From an uncultured Ezakiella sp. (GTDB lineage: Bacteria; Bacillota; Clostridia; Tissierellales; Peptoniphilaceae), in assembly GCA_947293975.1 (NCBI GenBank), contig CAMYPV010000066.1, positions 1 through 6,157 of the forward strand: 6,157 nucleotides of DNA, read 5' to 3'. The notes beneath the pieces were generated by a model that saw only the letters and a program-made list of their open reading frames with translations, was not told the DNA's origin and did not search any database. This document shows, in pieces, positions 1 to 5,425 of the stretch; position 1 is the first letter of the stretch; every line of letters starts with the position of its first letter. Position numbers and translations under genes: made by a program.

Positions 1-391
1 CATCAGAACACTGCTCTTAACATTCTTCTTTAGATATTTAAGACCACTTTTGGAGGGCGGACATATTTACATTGCTCAGCCGCCTCTATACAAGGTTACA
101 AAGTCTAAGCAGGAGAGATATTGCTACAGCGACGACGAGCTTTCAGAGCTTCTTGATGAGATTGGCCGCGACGGAATTAATATTCAGCGTTACAAAGGTC
201 TTGGGGAAATGAACTTCGATCAACTTTGGGACACCACAATGGATCCTGAAAAGAGAGTTTTGTTAAGGGCAAATATTGATGACATTAACAGAAGTGACGA
301 GATTTTCACAATGCTCATGGGCGACAAGGTTGCTCCAAGGCGTGAATTTATAGAGGAAAACGCTAAATACGTTTCCAATTTGGATATATAG
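1..391 (+). CDS. gyrB: DNA gyrase subunit B, C-terminal fragment (5' end outside window)
   Basis: This is the last 129 residues of GyrB, the ATPase/TOPRIM subunit of the A2B2 gyrase that introduces negative supercoils into DNA. The frame is open from position 2, and the first codons read IRTLLLTFFFRYLRPL. That segment directly follows the TOPRIM DxDxDG metal-binding motif, which must lie just left of the window. The signature QRYKGLGEMN is at 185-214, followed by the typical tail with LMGDKV, PRREFIEENA and a terminal NLDI. Nothing is broken; only the N-terminal four-fifths is missing. A TTG at position 50 could be taken for a start, but homology continues upstream of it, so it is an internal Leu codon. 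The stop codon is 7 bases before gyrA. Identification is by recognised motifs and is very secure. The upstream gyrase quinolone-pocket residues of GyrB are not in the window. Confidence 0.97.
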   Translation, partial: IRTLLLTFFFRYLRPLLEGGHIYIAQPPLYKVTKSKQERYCYSDDELSELLDEIGRDGINIQRYKGLGEMNFDQLWDTTMDPEKRVLLRANIDDINRSDEIFTMLMGDKVAPRREFIEENAKYVSNLDI

Positions 392-398
392 GTGAATT

Positions 399-2810
399 AT
401 GAGACCAGATAATATTGTAGATGTAAAAGTTGAAAAAGAGATGAAAAAAAGCTATCTCGAATACTCAATGAGCGTTATCGTTGCGAGAGCGCTTCCTGAT
501 GTTCGCGATGGTTTGAAGCCTGTTCATAGAAGAATTTTGTATTCTATGAACGATTTAGGTAATACAAATGATAAGCCGTACAGAAAATGTGCAAGAACAG
601 TTGGGGACGTACTTGGTAAGTATCACCCACACTCAGATACGGCTGTTTATGATGCGATGGTTAGGCTTGCACAGGATTTTAACACGAGATATCTGCTTGT
701 AGATGGACATGGTAACTTTGGTTCTGTCGATGGCGACGGCGCTGCTGCTATGCGTTACACCGAGGCAAGAATGAGCAAGCTCGCTCATGAAATGCTTAGA
801 GATATCGAAAAGGAAACTGTAAACTTCAGCCCTAACTTTGACGAGAGCTTGCAAGAGCCTGATGTTTTGCCATCACGCTTTCCAAATCTGTTGGTAAATG
901 GTTCGGCAGGTATCGCTGTTGGTATGGCGACAAATATGGCGCCGCACAATTTGACCGAGGTTATTGACGGATTATTTTATATGATTGACAATCCAGATTG
1001 CGATTACAAGGATTTGATGAAATACATCAAGGGTCCTGACTTTCCAACTGGCGGAAACATCATCGGAAAATCCGGCATCAAAAATGCGTACAAAACTGGA
1101 CGCGGTTTGATAAAAATTCGTGCAAAGGCAGAAATCGAAACCACATCAAAGGGCAGAAACAGAATTATCGTAAGAGAAATTCCTTATCAAGTTAACAAGT
1201 CAAAATTGATTATAAAGATTGCAGACCTTGTTAAGAACAAAGAGATTGACGGAATTACAGACATTCGTGACGAGTCCGACAGAGAGGGCATGAGAGTTGT
1301 TGTCGAATTAAGAAGAGACGCAAACCCAAGAGTTATTTTAAATCAACTGTTTAAGAGAACTCAGATGGAGACAACTTTCGGCGTTATCAACTTGGCGCTT
1401 GTAAATGGCGAACCAAAAACGCTCAGCCTTAAAGAATTATTGTATTATTATCTTGAACATCAAAAGGAAATTGTTACAAGACGTACGCAATTTGATCTTA
1501 AAAAGGCAGAGGCAAGAGCGCACATTGTTGAAGGCTTGCTGATTGCGCTTGATCGAATTGACGAGATTATAAAGGCAATCAGATCTTCAAAGGACGACCA
1601 AGAGGCAAGGGGCAAGTTGATGGAAGGCTTTGGCCTTACAGAGATTCAAGCAAATGCAATCCTTGCAATGCAACTCCGCCGTTTAACAGGTCTTGAAAAA
1701 GACAAGCTTCAAGCAGAATATGAAGACTTGATCAAGAGAATTGCAAGATTTAAAGAGATTTTGTCAAACGAAAGATTGCTTCTTGAAATCATCAAAGAAG
1801 AGCTAAAAGAAATCCAAGAAAAATACGGCGACGAAAGACGCAGCGAAATTGTAATGGACGAAGGCGAGATCGATGTTGAGAGCTTGATTGCAGACGAGTC
1901 TGTTGTAATTACAATTTCAGACAAGGGATATATTAAACGCGTAAACGAAAGCGCATACAAGACTCAAAGAAGAGGCGGCAAGGGCGTTAAGGGCATGACG
2001 ACAAATCGCGAGGACGTGCCAAACGACATTTACACGCTGACAACTCACGACAAGGTGTTCTTCTTCACAGACAAGGGCAAGGTATTTAGCCTAAGAGCGT
2101 TTGAAATTCCAGAGGCAGGCAGAACCGCAAAGGGTACTGCGATTGTAAATCTTTTAAACATCGGAGGAGACGAACGCATCAGTGCAATTTTGCCTGTTAA
2201 GAAAAACGAAACCAAAGATTATTTGACAATGGTTACAAGAAACGGCATCATCAAAAAGACCGAGCGTGATCTGTTCCAAAACATCAGATCAAACGGCATA
2301 ATTGCAATTACGCTTGACGATGATGACGAACTCATCAGCGTATTTTTGACAGATGATCACGAGGAAATTATTTCTACAACAAGTCACGGTATGGCGATTA
2401 GAATAAATTCGGACGATGTAAGAGCAAGCGGCAGAACTGCAAGGGGCGTTAAGCTAATCACGCTTGAAAAGGGCGACAAGCTTGTATCAAGTGAAACTGT
2501 TATGCAAAATGCAAAGCTTCTTACAATCAGTGAAAACGGTTACGGAAAGCTCACATCTGTTGACGAATACAAGGTTCAAAACCGCGGTGGCAAAGGGCTT
2601 ATCACATACAAGGTTACAGAAAAAACTGGAAATGTAATCATAAGTCTTGTTATATACGAAACAAAAGATCTTCTCTTGATTTCAAGTGCGGGCACAATTA
2701 TTAGAATTGACGCAGAGGAAATCAGAGAAACCGGCAGAAATACATCCGGCGTTAAGCTTATGGACTTAAAGGATGAGACTGTAATTTCAGCAATTCAAAC
2801 GGAGGAGTAA
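399..2810 (+). CDS. gyrA: DNA gyrase subunit A
   Basis: Complete 803-residue GyrA, the DNA breakage-reunion subunit of gyrase. The catalytic Arg119-Tyr120 pair lies in AAMRYTEARM, and the DNA-intercalating Ile is residue 172 in GIAVGMATN. The breakage-reunion core spans about residues 1-480, with the long coiled-coil segment near 410-480. The C-terminal beta-pinwheel carries the GyrA box QRRGGKG at 523-529, which separates GyrA from ParC, and a second box-like QNRGGKG at 727-733. The E. coli-type acidic tail is absent, which is normal for Firmicutes. In the quinolone-determining region the sequence is HPHSDTAVYD (76-85). Thr81 and Asp85 match E. coli Ser83 and Asp87, but Ser79 replaces the usual Gly81. 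The ATG at 399 is preceded by AGGTG overlapping the gyrB stop. The stop codon overlaps the next start by one base, so gyrA is probably co-transcribed with the sigma-factor module. Confidence 0.98.
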   Translation: MRPDNIVDVKVEKEMKKSYLEYSMSVIVARALPDVRDGLKPVHRRILYSMNDLGNTNDKPYRKCARTVGDVLGKYHPHSDTAVYDAMVRLAQDFNTRYLLVDGHGNFGSVDGDGAAAMRYTEARMSKLAHEMLRDIEKETVNFSPNFDESLQEPDVLPSRFPNLLVNGSAGIAVGMATNMAPHNLTEVIDGLFYMIDNPDCDYKDLMKYIKGPDFPTGGNIIGKSGIKNAYKTGRGLIKIRAKAEIETTSKGRNRIIVREIPYQVNKSKLIIKIADLVKNKEIDGITDIRDESDREGMRVVVELRRDANPRVILNQLFKRTQMETTFGVINLALVNGEPKTLSLKELLYYYLEHQKEIVTRRTQFDLKKAEARAHIVEGLLIALDRIDEIIKAIRSSKDDQEARGKLMEGFGLTEIQANAILAMQLRRLTGLEKDKLQAEYEDLIKRIARFKEILSNERLLLEIIKEELKEIQEKYGDERRSEIVMDEGEIDVESLIADESVVITISDKGYIKRVNESAYKTQRRGGKGVKGMTTNREDVPNDIYTLTTHDKVFFFTDKGKVFSLRAFEIPEAGRTAKGTAIVNLLNIGGDERISAILPVKKNETKDYLTMVTRNGIIKKTERDLFQNIRSNGIIAITLDDDDELISVFLTDDHEEIISTTSHGMAIRINSDDVRASGRTARGVKLITLEKGDKLVSSETVMQNAKLLTISENGYGKLTSVDEYKVQNRGGKGLITYKVTEKTGNVIISLVIYETKDLLLISSAGTIIRIDAEEIRETGRNTSGVKLMDLKDETVISAIQTEE

Positions 2811-2812
2811 TG
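2801..2812 (+). promoter_or_regulatory. Strong Shine-Dalgarno and stop/start overlap for the STAS gene
   Basis: GGAGG at 2801-2805 lies inside the last gyrA codons, 4 bases before the ATG at 2810. That ATG shares its A with the gyrA TAA stop (TAATG). It fixes the start of the STAS gene and implies good initiation plus translational coupling to gyrA. Confidence 0.75.
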
Positions 2813-3100
2813 GATATTTTAAACAAGGATGGCAAAATTTTCATCGATGGCGAATTTGACATCTACAATGCTCACGAAGCACGCACAAAAATTCTAGAAG
2901 CTTACGAAAACAACAAATCAGACATCGTGCTTGATTTTTCGGGCGTAAGTTTTATGGATTCAACAGGTCTTGGCATTTTGATTTCAATTCAAAAAATCAT
3001 GGAAGAAGAAGGCCACAAGATTAAAATTGTAAATGCTGATCACAAGATCAAAAAGATTTTTGTAATCACAGAATTGGATAAGGTTTTTGGTGTAGAATAA
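2810..3100 (+). CDS. STAS-domain anti-anti-sigma factor (SpoIIAA/RsbV-like)
   Basis: A 96-residue cytosolic single-domain STAS protein of the SpoIIAA/RsbV family. In this family the unphosphorylated form binds the anti-sigma factor and frees the sigma factor; phosphorylation of one serine by the anti-sigma kinase switches it off. The diagnostic segment VLDFSGVSFMDSTGLGIL is at about 40-57, with Ser51 at the canonical phospho-acceptor position. A short N-terminal beta region and a C-terminal helix complete the fold. It is slightly shorter than SpoIIAA (about 117) and RsbV (about 109), mainly at the C-terminus. It is first in a STAS/anti-sigma/sigma trio, the order of spoIIAA-AB-AC and rsbV-rsbW-sigB. 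I cannot assign it to either pathway, so no symbol is given. Oddly, its presumed kinase in the next gene appears to have lost its ATP site, so phosphorylation of Ser51 would need another enzyme or may not occur. Confidence 0.93.
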   Translation: MDILNKDGKIFIDGEFDIYNAHEARTKILEAYENNKSDIVLDFSGVSFMDSTGLGILISIQKIMEEEGHKIKIVNADHKIKKIFVITELDKVFGVE

Positions 3101-3102
3101 TG
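3098..3102 (+). promoter_or_regulatory. Coupled stop/start (TAATG) without a clear Shine-Dalgarno, anti-sigma gene
   Basis: The STAS TAA stop and the anti-sigma ATG share one base. The closest purine-rich candidate, AAGG at 3080-3083, is 16 bases away, too far to work normally. Initiation probably depends on ribosomes finishing the STAS gene. The STAS and sigma genes, by contrast, each have a good site. Confidence 0.5.
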
Positions 3103-3435
3103 TGTGAAGATATAAAATTAATTTTACCGGCAACGCCTGATTATACGACTACTCTGAGGCTTTTTGCCTCAGGTGTAGCTTCACGCGCGGGGCTTGATGT
3201 TGATACACTTGAAGATGTTAAGCTATGTCTTTCAGAGCTGATGATTATGGCGATTAAAGACGAGTTTAAAGAGTTTAAGACAGAAATTAAAATTTGCGAA
3301 AAATATTTGAGCATTTATGCTGTCGTTAGCGAGGACGAGAAGGATTCTATGAGCATTAAGATTATGGAAGCTCTATCGGATGAACTAGAAGTAGAAGAAG
3401 ATTCGATTGTTATTAAATTTAAAAAGGAGAACTGA
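3100..3435 (+). CDS. Degenerate RsbW/SpoIIAB-like anti-sigma factor lacking ATP-binding motifs
   Basis: A 111-residue protein placed exactly where SpoIIAB or RsbW sits. The N-terminus (LPATPDYTTTLRLFASGVAS, residues 9-28, then RAG) is typical of the RsbW/SpoIIAB interaction region. It includes Arg20, the position of the SpoIIAB arginine known to contact the sigma factor. The N-box region (EDVKLCLSELMIMAIKDEF, about 38-56) keeps the family Glu at 46 but has Met50 where the Mg-ATP-coordinating Asn belongs. The G1 DxGxG motif, ATP lid and glycine-rich G2 motif are collapsed into about 15 residues (77-91, with SMSIKIM where GMGFTIM would be). The final DELEV and IVIKFKK still match the family C-terminus. 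The family is normally about 140-160 residues and is both anti-sigma factor and STAS kinase. I infer it still binds the sigma factor but cannot bind ATP or phosphorylate. Remote identity rests partly on gene context. Confidence 0.82.
   Translation: MCEDIKLILPATPDYTTTLRLFASGVASRAGLDVDTLEDVKLCLSELMIMAIKDEFKEFKTEIKICEKYLSIYAVVSEDEKDSMSIKIMEALSDELEVEEDSIVIKFKKEN
3154..3172 (+). other. Perfect 7-bp hairpin inside the anti-sigma gene
   Basis: CTGAGGC (3154-3160), a TTTTT loop (3161-3165) and GCCTCAG (3166-3172) form a perfect inverted repeat with five G-C pairs, plus one possible G-U pair (3153/3173). It starts 54 bases after the anti-sigma ATG. No run of T follows it, so it is not an intrinsic terminator. 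It could slow ribosomes or act as an RNA-processing or stability element, or be chance within codons for TLRLFASG. Confidence 0.45.
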
Positions 3436-3437
3436 TG
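3424..3437 (+). promoter_or_regulatory. Shine-Dalgarno and stop/start overlap for the sigma gene
   Basis: AAGGAG at 3424-3429 lies 5 bases before the ATG at 3435, which overlaps the anti-sigma TGA by one base (TGATG). It supports the chosen sigma start and efficient initiation. Confidence 0.7.
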
Positions 3438-4250
3438 GCAAAAAAACCTGCTCTTGACAAAAAAGCCAAAAAACAATATATCAAAGAGCTGTTTAAAGAG
3501 TTTAAAGAAACCGGGGATCCTAAATTGCGTGACGAACTCATAACAGAAAATTTGTATCTGTGTGATATTTTGTCCAGAAAATACGCAAACAGAGGCATCG
3601 ACTTTGACGACATCTATCAAGTTGCAAGCATTGGTTTGATTCTTGCGGTTGACAGATTCGATCCGTCGAAGGGTTACGAGTTTACATCATACGCAACTCC
3701 GACAATTGTGGGCGAAATCAAAAGGCATTTCAGAGACAAGGGCTGGACTATAAAAGTTCCGCGCCGCATTCAAGAGCTGTCAAAGAAGATTTCAAACGCA
3801 AAGGTGCATCTGAGCCAAAGTATGGGACAAACGCCGACTGCAAAGGACATTGCAGACTTTTTGGATCTCACCGAGGAAACCGTCATCGAAGTTATGGAGG
3901 CAAGCAAGGTCTACACGCCTGGAAGCCTTGATATTTCGATTGAATCAAACGACGACGGCAGCGAGCTATTTTTGTCAGATGTAATTGGCGACGACGATCC
4001 GACTTATGATCGCATTGAAAATTTGGATTTTCTAAAACGCGAGCTTGAGAACTTAAAAGAGATGGAACGCACAATTATCATCGAGAGATATATCAATAAA
4101 AAAACGCAAATTCAAATCGCAGAGGAGCTGGGCGTGTCGCAAATGACAGTTTCTCGTATTGAAAAGCGTGTTATAAAGCAATTGCAAAAGTCGGCTGTCG
4201 AAAATGGCACCGTAATTGCAAATGAAAATAAAAAGGCCAAGAAAAAATAA
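3435..4250 (+). CDS. RNA polymerase sigma factor, SigB/SigF/SigG family
   Basis: A 271-residue group 3 sigma-70-type factor that directs RNA polymerase to an alternative promoter set. Region 2 (about 35-105) carries DDIYQVASIGLILAVDRFDP and EFTSYATPTIVGEIKRHFRD, the core-binding and -10 recognition segments. It continues into KGWTIKVPRRIQELSK, a hallmark of the SigB/SigF/SigG group. Region 3 is about 115-190. Region 4 (about 200-252) contains the -35 helix-turn-helix TQIQIAEELGVSQMTVSRIEKR. Both termini are lysine-rich (residues 3-22 and 265-271), more so than I expect for the family. It is the third gene of the partner-switching trio, so it is presumably held inactive by the preceding anti-sigma factor and released by the STAS protein. 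Sequence alone does not tell me whether it serves stress, envelope or sporulation functions; the likely host group is generally regarded as non-sporulating, which favours a stress or general role. Confidence 0.95.
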   Translation: MAKKPALDKKAKKQYIKELFKEFKETGDPKLRDELITENLYLCDILSRKYANRGIDFDDIYQVASIGLILAVDRFDPSKGYEFTSYATPTIVGEIKRHFRDKGWTIKVPRRIQELSKKISNAKVHLSQSMGQTPTAKDIADFLDLTEETVIEVMEASKVYTPGSLDISIESNDDGSELFLSDVIGDDDPTYDRIENLDFLKRELENLKEMERTIIIERYINKKTQIQIAEELGVSQMTVSRIEKRVIKQLQKSAVENGTVIANENKKAKKK

Positions 4251-5425
4251 TGTACAAAAAAAAGATTGCAAAGATTGCCACAATTTCTATGTTAAAAGAG
4301 CTTGATCTGATTGATAAGCCGGGGCTTGTAAGCCCTGTGTCGAACGGATCGCACGATGATATGGATTATTTTTTGATGAGACGAGGCATTTTGTCTTTGA
4401 GAAATTATTTTGAAAAAGCATTTAGTCTTGGCTTTTTTAATAGTGACTTTAACGCCCTAAGAGAGCTGGGCAAGCGTTACGAACGAAAGATGTTTATCTA
4501 CACCGGCGGCATTAACACGCACAAGGGCGCTGTGTTTTTGCTGGGGATTTTGGTCTATTTGATTGCAAGAACAAAGGCGCGTGGCGTGGTTTTGTCGCGT
4601 GAAAATTTTTTAGAAAACATAATGGCTGAAATCGACAAAACTTCTTTAAAATCTCTATTAAAAGAGAGCCGATATGGCGCAAGGCGTGAGGTGATTGATG
4701 GCTACAGTCTAAGTTTTGAAAGCACAAAATACAGTCTCGACAGGCGTCTATACTATATAATGTCAAAAATTCATGACACAAATATTGTAAGGCGTGGAGG
4801 CGAGGAGCTTTTAAACAAAGTCAAGCAGCTTTCAAAATTTGCAATCAACGATCATTTAAAAAGACGCGAGCTAAAGAGCGTTGTCGAGAGTAATCGGCTT
4901 TCGCCCGGTGGCGCTGCGGATATTTTAATAAACTCGATTTTTATCGAGGATTTTTTTAAATATGAACAAAGCTATTTGAATAGTCTAAAGAATTCGATTT
5001 TATCAACCAAAGAGGCGGTTGCGGACTGCGGTTACAATTACAAAGTGGTTTTGTCGCTTGTGGTGCCGGGGCTTATAAAGTCGGACGAGAAATTTTTAAA
5101 ATACTTTGAGCGCTACAAAAAAATCTTTGACGAAAATTATGACATAGTAAAAACCATTTACAACAACACCGGCTATCGCACAATCTACAGGCTTGAAACG
5201 ACGACCGACTTTGTGGAGCTTAAGACCTTTTCGATTGCACTTGAAAATGGGAGTTTAATTGACATCGACATTTACAAAGATGAGCCGATTGACCGAAAAT
5301 ATCTGAAAAAACCCATGCGAAAATGTCTCTTATGCGACGATGCAGCAAAGGTTTGCATGATTAACAAAACTCACAGCACAGAGGATATTATAAAAAAATC
5401 ATTGGAGATTATAAATGAAAATTAA
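4250..5425 (+). CDS. Fused triphosphoribosyl-dephospho-CoA synthase (CitG) and apo-citrate lyase transferase (CitX)
   Basis: A 391-residue two-domain protein. The N-terminal part (about 1-240) is CitG/MdcB-like: KPGLV (23-27), GSHDDMDY (33-40), TGGINTHKG (85-93), HDTNIVRRGG (175-184) and LSPGGAAD (217-224). CitG makes 2'-(5''-triphosphoribosyl)-3'-dephospho-CoA from ATP and dephospho-CoA. The C-terminal part (about 240-391) resembles CitX, which transfers that group to the acyl-carrier subunit of citrate lyase. It shows VVLSLVVPGLIKSDE (266-280), IDIDIY (337-342) and the family ending RKCLLC...C...KTH (Cys359, Cys362, Cys369, His375). The N-terminal CitX arginine-rich motif is not obvious, and total length is well below a full CitG plus CitX (about 290 plus 180). 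The ATG shares a base with the sigma stop; the nearest Shine-Dalgarno candidate (4231-4236) is far, so coupling is likely. No citrate lyase genes are in the window. CitG assignment is firm; CitX is probable. Confidence 0.88.
   Translation: MYKKKIAKIATISMLKELDLIDKPGLVSPVSNGSHDDMDYFLMRRGILSLRNYFEKAFSLGFFNSDFNALRELGKRYERKMFIYTGGINTHKGAVFLLGILVYLIARTKARGVVLSRENFLENIMAEIDKTSLKSLLKESRYGARREVIDGYSLSFESTKYSLDRRLYYIMSKIHDTNIVRRGGEELLNKVKQLSKFAINDHLKRRELKSVVESNRLSPGGAADILINSIFIEDFFKYEQSYLNSLKNSILSTKEAVADCGYNYKVVLSLVVPGLIKSDEKFLKYFERYKKIFDENYDIVKTIYNNTGYRTIYRLETTTDFVELKTFSIALENGSLIDIDIYKDEPIDRKYLKKPMRKCLLCDDAAKVCMINKTHSTEDIIKKSLEIINEN
5404..5417 (+). promoter_or_regulatory. Shine-Dalgarno setting the start of the reductase gene
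   Basis: GGAG at 5404-5407, inside the last citG-citX codons, is 7 bases before the ATG at 5415. It supports a start that overlaps the upstream gene by 11 bases. Confidence 0.65.

Noticed and set aside
50..391. A possible separate gene starting at the TTG at position 50
   Set aside because: The same frame is open from position 2 and reads GyrB sequence (IRTLLLTFFFRY) before it, so this is the interior of gyrB.
392..398. A promoter or regulatory site in the gyrB-gyrA gap
   Set aside because: The gap is only 7 bases and holds just part of the gyrA ribosome binding site.
3264..3505. A 15-base repeat, GTTTAAAGAGTTTAA, at 3264-3278 and 3491-3505, resembling the GTTTAA -35 element of SigB-type promoters
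   Set aside because: It encodes FKEFK in both proteins, and no well-placed GGGTAT-like -10 follows at the 12-15 base spacing, so chance within Lys/Phe codons is more likely than autoregulatory promoters.
3315..3620. Minus-strand open frames across the anti-sigma/sigma junction (also 633-854, 1709-1960, 4053-4283, 4512-4781, 5587-5775 and 5843-6115)
   Set aside because: All lie antisense to well-supported genes, encode low-complexity or Ser/Phe- or Arg/Pro-rich products with no recognisable motifs, and are best explained as shadows of plus-strand codon use.
4316..4335. Two overlapping small inverted repeats (AAGCC/GGCTT and GGGCT/AGCCC) near the start of the citG-citX gene
   Set aside because: Stems are only 5-6 bp with 2-4 base loops, they exclude each other, and they fall in the conserved KPGLVSP codons; there is no T-run for a terminator.
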